From NCBI GenBank assembly GCA_002400495.2, contig NVQL02000023.1:1-45362 (forward strand): DNA of 45,362 nt, read 5' to 3'. The notes beneath the pieces are model-generated. The model had not been told where the DNA came from and searched no databases. It saw only the letters and a list, made by a program, of their open reading frames with translations. Source of the DNA: Alphaproteobacteria bacterium (GTDB lineage Bacteria; Pseudomonadota; Alphaproteobacteria; Rhizobiales; OSC116). The position numbers were made by a program, and so were the translations under genes. This document shows, piece by piece, positions 1-8,219 of this stretch (its first letter is position 1; every line of letters starts with the position of its first letter).

Positions 1-385
1 CAATGGTGGCGACGGCTTTGATGCTGGGCAATTCTAACGCCGCTGCCAATGCTGCTGTGCCGCCTAGTGAATGGCCTATCATGAGGCTGGGGGCGGTGTA
101 ATTGTCGCTCAAAAACTTGGCGGCATCTATCAGGTCTTGAATGTTGGAGCTGAAATAGGCATCCTTGACCGCGCCATCGCTAGCGCCAATGCCAGTGAAA
201 TCAAAACGCAGCACGTTGATGCCTTCGCTGGCTAGCTGGGCGGCAATGTTGACCGCGGCATTTACATTTTGCCCGCAGGTGAAGCAATGGGCGAAAATGG
301 CATAAGTGTCGCTCGGGCGCGCGCTTTGGTGCAGATTGGCAGCCAATTTATGGCCATTGCGGTTGGTGAATGTGAGCTTTGTCAT
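1..385 (-). CDS. alpha/beta hydrolase, probable N-terminal half of a hydrolase-OsmC fusion (3' end cut by window edge)
   Basis: The first 128 codons are present, read from ATG at 385 towards the left edge with no stop. An early FAHCFTCG segment (about residues 31-38) and the nucleophile elbow GHSLGG (about 104-109, Ser106) are visible, with RFDFTGIG between them. This combination is characteristic of the alpha/beta hydrolase domain that heads the hydrolase-OsmC fusion family. The OsmC part would lie outside the window, so the fusion is inferred. The ATG overlaps the stop of the upstream aminopeptidase gene (ATGA), so the two are translationally coupled. The exact substrate is unknown; OsmC partners act in organic peroxide defence. 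Confidence 0.8.
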   Translation of the reverse strand, partial: MTKLTFTNRNGHKLAANLHQSARPSDTYAIFAHCFTCGQNVNAAVNIAAQLASEGINVLRFDFTGIGASDGAVKDAYFSSNIQDLIDAAKFLSDNYTAPSLMIGHSLGGTAALAAALELPSIKAVATI

Positions 386-2202
386 ATCAGATCATAGCTT
401 TGTTGTGGCTTGTTTGAGCCATTTTTTTTCACGGCGTTGAGTTGTGGGCTGATTTTGCTCCACACATCGTGATGGTAGGTGTTTAGCCAATCTATTTCTA
501 TTTGGCTCATGAGTGAGGCATCAATTGGGCGTTTGTCGATGGGGGCTAATGTTATGGTTTCAAAATACAGCATTGGTTTTTCGGTATCGCTGCGTTTGTC
601 GGCGCGTATAATCAGCAAATTTTCTATGCGAATGCCATATTCGCCTTGTTTATAATAGCCCGGCTCGTTGGATAATATCATGCCCGGTTGCAGCGGAATG
701 TTGGAGATTTTAGAGATGCGGGCGGGGCCTTCGTGCACATCTAGGAATACACCAACGCCGTGGCCTGTGCCATGGTCATAATCTTTGCCATCAGCCCAAA
801 GGAACTGGCGGGCTAATGCGTCTAATTGTGCGCCTGAGGTGCCGACGGGGAATTTGGTGAGGCTGACGGCAATCATGCCTTTGAGCACCAAGGTATAATT
901 GCGTTTGGCTTCATCGGCAATTTCGCCAACGGCGATGGTGCGGGTGATGTCGGTGGTGCCATCGAGATATTGGCCGCCGCTATCGACCAGATATAACCGA
1001 TCTTGCGGGATGGTGATGTTGCTGTCTTCGTTGACCCGATAATGGCAGATGGCGCCATTTTCGCCTGCACCAGAAATGGTGTCAAAGCTGATGTCTTTTA
1101 GCTTGCCTGTTTTGGTGCGGTAGTCTTCTAGTTTTTTGGCGGCGCTGATTTCGGTCTCGTTGCCCGTTGGTAGTTGGGCATCGCACCATTGTAGGAATTG
1201 CGCCATTGGCATGCCGTCTCTTATGTGAGCGGCGCGCGAGGCGTTTAGCTCTGCATCGTTTTTGCAGGCTTTGGGCATGATGGTTGGGTCTTGCCCTGCG
1301 ACGATGGTGCCGCCTGATTTTTCTAGTTTTTGGGTGAACCAGTGCGGGGTTTTTTGTTTGTCGATTAGCAATTTGCCTTTTTGATCACCAAGGCTTTTGA
1401 TTTCATTTTCTAGATCTTGTGGTGCGTAGATTTTGGTTAAATCTTCGAAATATTTACGGTTTTTTTGATTGAGCTTTTTGTCTGAGATGAATAATTTATG
1501 CTTTCCATTGGCGAAAATCATGGCAAAAGAATGAGCGACGGGAATGCGGTTAATATCGGCGCCCCTTATGTTGAACGCCCACGCGATGCCATCGCATAAT
1601 GATAATAATGCGGCATCGGCACCTTGGTGTTTTACCTCTAATGCTAGGGAAGCTAGTTTTTCTTTGGCGCTGACGCCTGCGAATTTTTCGGGGTAAATTT
1701 CGACCATGCCTTGGGGTAATTCGGGTTGGTCTTCCCAGGCTAAATCTACATAATTTATGTCACTCAGCAATAGGGTGGCGCCAGTTGTGGAAAGGGCTTT
1801 GCGGTAGCTTTCGATTTCGGCGGTGGTGTGTAGCCATGGGTCGAGCGCGATGATGTCATTATCATTGCAATGATCGCTGAGCCATTGGGTTGGTGGCTCA
1901 TCGATAAGATGTTTGGCTTCAAACAGCGCCGTATCAACTTGCTGACGCACTTGAATGGTGTAACGGCCATCGACAAAAATGGCGGCTCTGTCCATCTTTA
2001 CAATTGCCACGCCCCAAGAGCCACCAAAGCCTGTTAGCCATTTTAGGCGTTCGGCTGCGGGGGCAACATTTTCGCCCATATGAGCATCGACCCGTGGGAT
2101 GATAAAGCCAGTGATTTCTTTTTTCATCATTTCCCGTCTTAGGGCTGCAATGTTGCGCCTGCCACTTGCGGGATTGTTATTTTCGCTATAATTTTGAAAC
2201 AT
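382..2202 (-). CDS. pepP: M24 family aminopeptidase P (Xaa-Pro aminopeptidase)
   Basis: A 606-residue cytosolic dimetal peptidase of the aminopeptidase P type, which removes N-terminal residues preceding proline. The N-terminal part (about 15-320) looks like the duplicated creatinase-like domains of long aminopeptidases P. The C-terminal pita-bread catalytic domain carries all five metal ligands: D407 (VDSGG), D418 (TTDITRT), H481 (HGTGHGVG), E513 (NEPGYY) and E527 (GIRIENL). The length of about 600 matches the long form common in alphaproteobacteria. The start ATG at 2202 faces the divergent SDR gene across about 125 bp. The stop overlaps the start of the downstream hydrolase by 4 bp, indicating one operon. 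Symbol given by family resemblance. Confidence 0.9.
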   Translation of the reverse strand: MFQNYSENNNPASGRRNIAALRREMMKKEITGFIIPRVDAHMGENVAPAAERLKWLTGFGGSWGVAIVKMDRAAIFVDGRYTIQVRQQVDTALFEAKHLIDEPPTQWLSDHCNDNDIIALDPWLHTTAEIESYRKALSTTGATLLLSDINYVDLAWEDQPELPQGMVEIYPEKFAGVSAKEKLASLALEVKHQGADAALLSLCDGIAWAFNIRGADINRIPVAHSFAMIFANGKHKLFISDKKLNQKNRKYFEDLTKIYAPQDLENEIKSLGDQKGKLLIDKQKTPHWFTQKLEKSGGTIVAGQDPTIMPKACKNDAELNASRAAHIRDGMPMAQFLQWCDAQLPTGNETEISAAKKLEDYRTKTGKLKDISFDTISGAGENGAICHYRVNEDSNITIPQDRLYLVDSGGQYLDGTTDITRTIAVGEIADEAKRNYTLVLKGMIAVSLTKFPVGTSGAQLDALARQFLWADGKDYDHGTGHGVGVFLDVHEGPARISKISNIPLQPGMILSNEPGYYKQGEYGIRIENLLIIRADKRSDTEKPMLYFETITLAPIDKRPIDASLMSQIEIDWLNTYHHDVWSKISPQLNAVKKNGSNKPQQSYDLI

Positions 2203-2326
2203 ATCTAAGACTTAGCGTGGTTAAGTGATAAAAACAAGTCTAACAAATTGATCTATCTATTTACAATTGGCGCAAAATGGCTAGTTTAGACTTTGGTGTT
2301 ATATTAATATATATGAGGGAAAATAA

Positions 2327-3121
2327 ATGACTAAAAAAACTGCCATTATTACAGGTGCGGGCACTGGCATTGGTGCTGCAACAGCCGAATTATTAGCGGC
2401 TGAGGGCTGGAAGGTTGTTCTGGCTGGACGGACCAAAGATAGCTTGGATTCAGTGGCTGGCAAAATTAATGCTGCTGGTGGTGAAGCCATTGCGCAAGTG
2501 TGTGATGTGCTGAATGAAGATGATGTGAAAGCATTGATTGTGGCGGCGGGTGATCGATTGGATGCCTTGATACATAGTGCAGGCCAAGGCCATTGCTTGA
2601 CCATTGATGAGCTGAGCTTGGAAGAATGGCAGCAGACTTTGGATGTATCGGTAACGGGGGCGTTTTTAACCGCTAAATATGCTTTGCCGTTGATGCGCGC
2701 GACCAAAGATGGCGAAGGGCATATCATTCAAATTGGTTCTCTTGCCAGTGGTGGCACATGGTATTTGGAAGTGGGTTATGGCACGGCCAAAGGCGCGCAG
2801 ATTAAATTTGCGTTGCATTTGGAATCGCAAATGAAAGTGGATTTTGAAGCTGGCGGGCGTAAGATTAATGTATTTTCGGTTTGCCCTGGCACTACGGATA
2901 CGCCGTTTTGGGATCGGATTCCGCAGCGTGAGGCTGTGCCTGAATTGACACTTGCTGCCAGTGAAATTGCTTGGATGGTTGGTGAGGTGATTAAAAAGCC
3001 TGATACAAATGCTGAAGAGCTGAAGGCGATTAAGCCGCGGGCTGAGATTGTTATTCAGCGCCAAGCGCCGTTTGAGCGGTGGGACAATGTGGTGGCGATT
3101 AAGCATGAGAGTCACGGTTAG
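2327..3121 (+). CDS. SDR family NAD(P)-dependent oxidoreductase
   Basis: A 264-residue classical short-chain dehydrogenase/reductase. The Rossmann dinucleotide motif is TGAGTGIG (about residues 9-16). The catalytic Ser138 (IGSLASGG), Tyr151 and Lys155 (YGTAK) are all present. The usual structural Asn of the NVxG motif is replaced (DVSVTGAF, around 107-113). Cofactor and substrate cannot be read from the sequence. It starts at ATG 2327 after a GAGGG ribosome site, stands alone, is divergent from pepP, and ends at a strong hairpin terminator shared with the convergent permease gene. Confidence 0.88.
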   Translation: MTKKTAIITGAGTGIGAATAELLAAEGWKVVLAGRTKDSLDSVAGKINAAGGEAIAQVCDVLNEDDVKALIVAAGDRLDALIHSAGQGHCLTIDELSLEEWQQTLDVSVTGAFLTAKYALPLMRATKDGEGHIIQIGSLASGGTWYLEVGYGTAKGAQIKFALHLESQMKVDFEAGGRKINVFSVCPGTTDTPFWDRIPQREAVPELTLAASEIAWMVGEVIKKPDTNAEELKAIKPRAEIVIQRQAPFERWDNVVAIKHESHG

Positions 3122-3133
3122 AGTTTAAGATTT

Positions 3134-3160
3134 AGGGAGGCTTTTGAGCCTCCCTTTTTT
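3134..3160. terminator. rho-independent terminator, convergent
   Basis: A 7-8 bp stem (GGGAGGC at 3135-3141 with GCCTCCC at 3148-3154), a 6-nt loop and a run of six or more T on the plus strand. It ends the SDR gene and sits just before the stop of the convergent permease gene, so it may serve that gene too. Confidence 0.85.
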
Positions 3161-3164
3161 GCAT

Positions 3165-4166
3165 CTACATGTTGAGATAGGCTTGGAAGATGAGTGCTGA
3201 TGAAAATGCGCCGATTAATGCTAAGATGATGTAGGCGGCGAATACTGGTTTTTTGACCAAAGCAAAAACGGCTATGGCAGCGGGCATGGATGACACGGCA
3301 CCGCCCAACATAAAGCCTAAAGCTGCGCCATGGCTCATGCCTTGATCGATCATGCTTTTAATTAAAGGCAAAGCGGCAAAACCATTTAGATAGGCTGGGA
3401 TGCCGACCAATGTGGCGGTGGCGATTGGTATAATGCCTTCACCGCCGACATAATGAATGATTAGCTCATTCGGCACATAGGCAATCATGAGGCTTTCGAG
3501 TAAAAATGCGAGGCTCATCCATTTGAGTAGGAATAGGAGCGTGGTTTTGAATTCTGTAATAAAACTGGCGCGGCGGGTTTCATCTTGCCAAAATTTCCAG
3601 ATAATTTTGCGGTCATCCAGCGGCGTGATGGTTGATTTGGCGGCGATTTCGGGTTTTAGCGGGTTGTTGAATAAGCCGTTTTTGTTGAGGATGTAGATGG
3701 TTGTGCCACCAAACACGCCAATGGCGACGGCGGCAATGGTACGGGCCACGGCAAAATCTAGGTCAATCACGCTATAGGTGAGGGCGAAGACGGCAGGGTC
3801 GGTAATGGGTGAAGCGAGCCAGAAGGCCATGACGGTGCTAAGCGGTACGCCCATGCGCAACAAAGCTGCGATGAGAGGAATGACGCCGCATGAGCAAAAT
3901 GGCGACAGGCCGCCAATGAGGGCTGCGATGACGATTGAATACTTGCCTTTGCTTTTGAGGGCGGTGGCGATGATGTTATCGAGGCTTGAGGCACTGGCAT
4001 AGGCCATGAACAGAATGGCGAATAGTAGAAATGGAATGATGCCAAGCAGTGCATCTAGTAAGAATTTTAGACTATCGATTAGCTGGCTTTGGTCGGTGGC
4101 GAGCAGGACGAATAGTAAAAGGCTTGATATGTGCCATGCGGTGATTTTATTGAGCAGGTTTTTCAT
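3165..4166 (-). CDS. permease of the ArsP/YraQ (UPF0718, DUF318) family
   Basis: A polytopic membrane protein of 333 residues with about eight hydrophobic segments. The hallmark SPFCSCGVIPLI motif and the following WLASPITDPAVF identify the two-component permease family that includes ArsP and E. coli YraQ. Some members export methylarsenicals; others are uncharacterised. The reading frame is open up to 4226, but the ATG at 4166 fits better: it leaves 49 bp after the ArsR stop, with an AGG in front. The adjacent upstream ArsR-type regulator and a second copy of its palindromic operator in the gap say that expression is metalloid- or ligand-controlled. Substrate remains inferred. Confidence 0.82.
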   Translation of the reverse strand: MKNLLNKITAWHISSLLLFVLLATDQSQLIDSLKFLLDALLGIIPFLLFAILFMAYASASSLDNIIATALKSKGKYSIVIAALIGGLSPFCSCGVIPLIAALLRMGVPLSTVMAFWLASPITDPAVFALTYSVIDLDFAVARTIAAVAIGVFGGTTIYILNKNGLFNNPLKPEIAAKSTITPLDDRKIIWKFWQDETRRASFITEFKTTLLFLLKWMSLAFLLESLMIAYVPNELIIHYVGGEGIIPIATATLVGIPAYLNGFAALPLIKSMIDQGMSHGAALGFMLGGAVSSMPAAIAVFALVKKPVFAAYIILALIGAFSSALIFQAYLNM

Positions 4167-4176
4167 AGTTATATAC

Positions 4177-4190
4177 CTAGTTTTATAGTT
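4177..4190. promoter_or_regulatory. second ArsR-type operator, between regulator and permease
   Basis: Fourteen bases, CTAGTTTTATAGTT, are identical to the core of the upstream operator at 4517-4540 (read on the opposite strand). It lies just before the permease start, so the permease may have its own repressed promoter or be subject to a roadblock. Confidence 0.5.
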
Positions 4191-4215
4191 TATTAAGGGT
4201 AAATAAAAAGCTGAG

Positions 4216-4509
4216 TTAAGCCTCAACTCCTTTGCAGCAATCGTTAAATAAATAGTCGGCCATGCTTTGCACCAATTTGAAATTGGCGATGTTTATGGTT
4301 TCGCGGCCATTTTGATGTTGGGTGATGACATTGGCTTTGACCAATGTGGTTATATGATGCGCCAAGGTGGAGGCGGGCATGTTGAGTTGTTTGCCAATTT
4401 GCCCAATATTTAAGCCATCATCGCCCGCGCGCACCAGTAGGCGGAAGAGTTCTAGGCGGGCATCATGGCCTAAAGCATGTAATATTTGGGCGGCGTTTTT
4501 TTGTTCCAT
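4216..4509 (-). CDS. ArsR/SmtB family transcriptional repressor
   Basis: A 97-residue winged-helix regulator. The recognition helix region is PASTLAHHITTLVKANVI (about residues 45-62), followed by the wing QHQNGRE. A Cys pair (CCKG) lies three residues from the C-terminus and is a plausible metalloid-sensing site, though the classical ELCVCDL motif of ArsR is absent. It precedes the ArsP-type permease on the same strand and is preceded by a perfect inverted repeat, the expected arrangement for autoregulated export. Inducer unknown. Confidence 0.85.
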   Translation of the reverse strand: MEQKNAAQILHALGHDARLELFRLLVRAGDDGLNIGQIGKQLNMPASTLAHHITTLVKANVITQHQNGRETINIANFKLVQSMADYLFNDCCKGVEA

Positions 4510-4516
4510 GGGGCTA

Positions 4517-4540
4517 ACATAACTATAAAACTAGTTATGT
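4517..4540. promoter_or_regulatory. palindromic ArsR operator
   Basis: A perfect 9-bp inverted repeat, ACATAACTA (4517-4525) and TAGTTATGT (4532-4540), separated by six bases. It lies 8 bp upstream of the ArsR start codon. Size and location fit a winged-helix dimer site. Confidence 0.7.
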
Positions 4541-4604
4541 CAATATATATTTACAGATTTAGTGATTGCTGATAGTTTAGACTTAAAATAATAAAGGGTA
4601 AAAA

Positions 4605-5261
4605 ATGCAATATCTTTCTCTGCTCATCGCCTCGCTTGGCTTTCTTCTTATTCATTTTGTTTCGGCTACAAATCTGCGTGAAATGGTGATTAAAAAATGG
4701 GGTCAAAATGTGTGGATGATGTTGTTTTCAATCTTATCGTTGGTTTTTTTCGTATGGATGGTGGCCGAGTATATGAGTGGTGGCCGTATTGAAGATTTAT
4801 GGGCGGTGCCGCGTTGGTGGTTGTGGCTTAACGCTGTTTTGATGTTTGTGGGGCTAGGTTTTATTGTTCTGGGTAATATGCCAGATAAAGAAGCGCGTTT
4901 GGGCAAGGGTATATTTGCCATCACCCGCCACCCAACCAATTGGGGTGTGGCGCTTTTTGCGTTTGCGCACATGATTAGTAATCCCAATGTTGAAGCGCAA
5001 TTATTTTGGGGTTCGATTTTGGGCACAGGGGTGATTGGCTCTTATTTGCTGGATAGGCGCAAACTTAAAACGGGTGGTAAGCGTTGGGTTGATGCGGGAG
5101 AAAATTCGAGCTGGGTGCCGTTTTGGGCGATGATAAAAGGCCGCACCACGCTTGTGGCTGAGGATTTTAAACTGCTGCCTGTGGTGGTGGCTGTTACGGT
5201 GTTTTTTGTGGCGATGATTATACATGTGGCATTTTTTGGCACTTATATATTACCCTTGTGA
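4605..5261 (+). CDS. NnrU family membrane protein
   Basis: A 218-residue protein with about six hydrophobic segments. The N-terminal pattern LLIHFVSATNLREMVIKKWG and the central ITRHPTNWGVALFAFAHM are typical of NnrU, a family related to the plant carotenoid isomerase Z-ISO and first named for a role near nitric oxide/nitrite respiration genes. No denitrification genes are nearby, so a respiratory role here is not supported by context. It starts with ATG 4605 after AAGGG and appears monocistronic. Confidence 0.8.
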   Translation: MQYLSLLIASLGFLLIHFVSATNLREMVIKKWGQNVWMMLFSILSLVFFVWMVAEYMSGGRIEDLWAVPRWWLWLNAVLMFVGLGFIVLGNMPDKEARLGKGIFAITRHPTNWGVALFAFAHMISNPNVEAQLFWGSILGTGVIGSYLLDRRKLKTGGKRWVDAGENSSWVPFWAMIKGRTTLVAEDFKLLPVVVAVTVFFVAMIIHVAFFGTYILPL

Positions 5262-5341
5262 GGGTGTGAAAATTCGGTTAGGTTGTTAATAACGAATTGC
5301 AACAAGTAAATTTTTAACCAAATTATTTTATGGGATGAATT

Positions 5342-6745
5342 ATGCCTGCTTTTACTCAAGATTGGATTGACTGGATTGACGAAAATGTTAATGCGGGAAT
5401 GGATAAAGATGGAATTTTTAAGATTCTGTTAGAAAATGGCTATGAGCATGAGCAAATAAAGAAGCAAATGGAGCATGAGCCTGCACAAAAAATGTCTAGC
5501 CAGAGTGTGGGTCAATTTCATATTGGTAAGAAGGTGGTTAACGAAAAGCTTTTGCCGCCTGTTATAAGCATTGAGGGCGGGACGCGGCTTGATACAGATA
5601 AAGCAGAATTTTATCTGATTGAGAATTTTTTGAATGAAGAAGAATGTGCAACAATCATTGAAAAAATTCAAGATCATTTGCGGCCTTCATTGATGGTTGA
5701 TCATGACACTAAAAAAAGCTCATTTCGTACCAGTCGCACCTGCGATATGGGGGCGTTAAATGACCCGTTTATCAATATGATTGATGAAAGAATTTGCCAA
5801 ACTATTGGCATTGATGCGGCGTTTTCTGAAGCCATTCAAGGCCAATTTTATGAGGTTGGGCAAGAATTTAAAGCTCATACTGATTTTTTCGAAAAAAATG
5901 AATTGTCTGATCATGACAAAGGTTTTGGACAGCGGAGTTTTACGTTTTTCATCTATCTGAACGAGGTGGAAGAGGGCGGCCATACTGATTTTCCGATGCT
6001 TGGTGTGACAGGCGTTCCCAAGATTGGTGACGCGCTGATTTGGAATAGTCTTAACGCCGATGGCTCGTGCAATTATAACACATTGCACCACGGCATGCCT
6101 GTGCGTAAGGGGTGGAAAGCGGTGATTACCAAATGGTTTAGGCTTAAATCGCCAACAAAATCATTTGATCAACGATTGACTAAAACTGACAATGAAAAAA
6201 TTAAACCGATTACTGAAATTGGCTTTAAAGTTGAAAAATTGGATGAGTTGCTGCATGAGAAAATTTTGAATCATTATGAAATCAATGAAGTTTATAAAAA
6301 AGACGAAACCGTTGAGGGTGATTTTATCACCAATGATGAAGAAAAGGCCGAGCAAGCGCCAAGCACCTTGACCAATTTATCGGCACGGTTGAAAAAAGAA
6401 ATTCATGATTATTTGAAACCAAAATTAGAAGAATGGTCGGGAGTGGAATTAGATCCTACCTTTGTATATGGCATTCGAACTTATAATGAAGGCGCGAAAT
6501 TACGGGCGCATCGAGACCGTTTGGACACGCATATTGTCAGCTGTATCATTAATATATATCAGGATGTTGACGAAGATTGGCCGCTGCAAATAGATGACCA
6601 TCATTACCGTACGCATGACATTGTTTTGCAGCCTGGTGACATGGTGTTTTATGAAGGTGCGCGGTTGCAACATGGCCGTGAAGTTCCGCTAAAGGGGCGG
6701 GCTTTCGCCAATATTTTCTGCCATTTTAAGCCAGTTAGTGCATAG
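5342..6745 (+). CDS. tandem 2OG-Fe(II) oxygenase (prolyl 4-hydroxylase-like), two catalytic domains
   Basis: A 467-residue protein with a short acidic-helical N-terminus (1-50) and two separate double-stranded beta-helix oxygenase domains. Domain 1 (about 85-270) has the iron triad H179, D181, H249 and the 2-oxoglutarate lysine K259, as in prolyl 4-hydroxylases. Domain 2 (about 345-463) has H390, D392, H444 and R453, ending GRAFANIFCHF. A charged linker (about 280-345) joins them. Both sites look intact. The substrate is unknown; candidates are a protein proline or another amino-acid side chain. It stands alone with an ATG after GGGATGAATT. An assembly artefact is unlikely since the frame is continuous and the domains differ strongly. 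Confidence 0.85.
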   Translation: MPAFTQDWIDWIDENVNAGMDKDGIFKILLENGYEHEQIKKQMEHEPAQKMSSQSVGQFHIGKKVVNEKLLPPVISIEGGTRLDTDKAEFYLIENFLNEEECATIIEKIQDHLRPSLMVDHDTKKSSFRTSRTCDMGALNDPFINMIDERICQTIGIDAAFSEAIQGQFYEVGQEFKAHTDFFEKNELSDHDKGFGQRSFTFFIYLNEVEEGGHTDFPMLGVTGVPKIGDALIWNSLNADGSCNYNTLHHGMPVRKGWKAVITKWFRLKSPTKSFDQRLTKTDNEKIKPITEIGFKVEKLDELLHEKILNHYEINEVYKKDETVEGDFITNDEEKAEQAPSTLTNLSARLKKEIHDYLKPKLEEWSGVELDPTFVYGIRTYNEGAKLRAHRDRLDTHIVSCIINIYQDVDEDWPLQIDDHHYRTHDIVLQPGDMVFYEGARLQHGREVPLKGRAFANIFCHFKPVSA

Positions 6746-7214
6746 CTTTTATTTTTCGTCGCATGGTGATGCTGGTTGGGTGCTCATAGCCCGTATGGCT
6801 GTTTTTGGCGGTGGTGACAAAGCCCATTTTGCCAAAGGCGCGGTGATTGTTGATTAGCTCAATGCGGGTTTCAAGCTCGAGCCAGTTTTTGGTATTATCA
6901 TGTGCTAGCTTATCTGCCATATCGAATATTTTATGGGCGATGTTGCGGCCACGATGGCTTTGTGCCACCGCGACTTTACCGACATAGACGACGTCTTTTC
7001 GGATGTCGAAAAATGCGCAGGCGATTAGATTATCCGCATCATATATCAGCAATAAAGTTTCTTTATTGGCTTTTTCGCGCAGGCTGTCGGTGGTCATCTG
7101 ATGTAGAGATGAGGGCGGATCGATTAGCTCATCCATATAGGCGAAGCATTCGATTAGTAATTTATGCAGGCTTGGCCAATTGGTAAAGCCTGCAGGGTTT
7201 AGTATATATTTCAA
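6735..7214 (-). CDS. GNAT family N-acetyltransferase
   Basis: A 159-residue GCN5-related acetyltransferase. The acetyl-CoA motif is VAVAQSHRGRNIAHKIF (about residues 83-99), preceded by the beta strand DVVYVGK. The start is a TTG whose last two bases form part of the GST stop (TTGA), so translation is coupled to the upstream GST. It is the last gene of an ArsR-GST-GNAT operon, and its 3' end overlaps the convergent oxygenase gene by 11 bp. The acceptor substrate cannot be inferred. Confidence 0.82.
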   Translation of the reverse strand: MKYILNPAGFTNWPSLHKLLIECFAYMDELIDPPSSLHQMTTDSLREKANKETLLLIYDADNLIACAFFDIRKDVVYVGKVAVAQSHRGRNIAHKIFDMADKLAHDNTKNWLELETRIELINNHRAFGKMGFVTTAKNSHTGYEHPTSITMRRKIKAMH

Positions 7215-7804
7215 GGTTTTGCCATTAATATAGTCGGCGGTTGATAGTGTGGCAAGGCGTAGATGTTGTTTAACCAGCGTGCGATGTTGGGGAAGTCATT
7301 GACCTCGATGCCAACATCATTGAGCCAAAACATGTAGCCGCTGTTGCTTATATCGGCAATGGTGAGGCTGTCGCCAGCCAGATAATTTTTGCCGTCTAAA
7401 TTTTTGTTGAGGATTTTTAGGTCAAACATGAGGCGGCCTAACAGATAATCCATAACTTGTTGAGCGGGTTTTTGCCATATAAGGGCAAAGCGATAGTTGG
7501 GCAGGCTGAAGCCAATGCGGTTGGCTTCCCACGACAGCCATTCATTGACCTCGTGATTGCCGTTATAAATGCCAGTCTTATCGGCTAAATGCTGCAATAT
7601 GGCGTTGGATTGGCAAATGGTTAGGTCGCCATCGATTAGCACTGGCACTTCGCCATGTTTGGCGGCGGCCATAAAATCGGCAGGGCGGTCTTTGCGGCCT
7701 AACATTAAATCTACATATATATATTCATGCTTGATCTGGGCGAGGGCTAGGAAAAGACGCACTTTGTATGAGTGACCCGATTGGTCGCTGCCATATAATT
7801 TCAT
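7211..7804 (-). CDS. glutathione S-transferase family protein
   Basis: A 197-residue GST with an N-terminal thioredoxin-fold domain (1-77) ending in ICQSNAILQHLADKTG, where Gln-Ser binds the glutathione gamma-glutamyl group. An all-alpha C-terminal domain follows (DSLTIADISNSGYMFWL, about 144-160). The probable catalytic hydroxyl or thiol is in the SDQSGHSYKVRL stretch. The ATG overlaps the stop of the upstream ArsR gene by 4 bp (ATGA) and the stop overlaps the next gene, so the three genes form one coupled operon. Detoxification of an electrophile sensed by the ArsR protein is a reasonable inference. Confidence 0.87.
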   Translation of the reverse strand: MKLYGSDQSGHSYKVRLFLALAQIKHEYIYVDLMLGRKDRPADFMAAAKHGEVPVLIDGDLTICQSNAILQHLADKTGIYNGNHEVNEWLSWEANRIGFSLPNYRFALIWQKPAQQVMDYLLGRLMFDLKILNKNLDGKNYLAGDSLTIADISNSGYMFWLNDVGIEVNDFPNIARWLNNIYALPHYQPPTILMAKP

Positions 7805-8115
7805 TTTAGAAGCTCCGATATGTTTGCTAAGGATTGATTAATTGCCGTATGGTCAGGTTTGTAAAAAACCCAGTTTTTAAGTTTTTTATGGGTGACTAAG
7901 CCTGCATCGGCCAATATGCCCATATGTTTGGTGACGGTGGGTTGGCTGAGGCCAATTTTTGTGGCGATAGAGCCTACACATACGCCATCATTGACCAGAT
8001 CGCCATCTGATTGCGGGGGGAAATGCGGCAATGGGTCGCTAATCCACTGCATGATTTGCAATCTATTTTCGTTGGCGAGGGCGCTTAAGGCTTTTAAGCT
8101 TGACTTATTTTTCAT
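7801..8115 (-). CDS. ArsR family transcriptional regulator
   Basis: A 104-residue winged-helix regulator with helix-turn-helix segment IATKIGLSQPTVTKHMGIL (about 50-68). A short insertion before the recognition helix (PHFPPQSDGDLVNDGVCVG, about 30-48) has one Cys and no classical metal motif. It heads the operon with the GST and GNAT genes through ATGA overlap. Paired CTATATAG boxes immediately upstream are the likely autoregulatory operator, lying in the space expected for the ribosome site, so repression could also block initiation. Confidence 0.85.
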   Translation of the reverse strand: MKNKSSLKALSALANENRLQIMQWISDPLPHFPPQSDGDLVNDGVCVGSIATKIGLSQPTVTKHMGILADAGLVTHKKLKNWVFYKPDHTAINQSLANISELLK

Positions 8116-8117
8116 AT

Positions 8118-8141
8118 CTATATAGTTCTGTAGCTATATAG
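8118..8141. promoter_or_regulatory. double CTATATAG operator upstream of the ArsR-GST operon
   Basis: Two copies of the 8-bp palindrome CTATATAG (8118-8125 and 8134-8141), spaced 16 bp start to start. The nearer copy begins 3 bp upstream of the ArsR start codon. Further CTATAT half-sites occur at about 8149 and 8164. The position between divergent genes suggests control of the operon and perhaps of the EamA-type gene. Confidence 0.55.
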
Positions 8142-8219
8142 CTTAAAGGCTATATTGTTAATTGTCTATATACATCATAAAATTTATGGTCAATTTGTCA
8201 ACATATAGGTAGGGACGTT

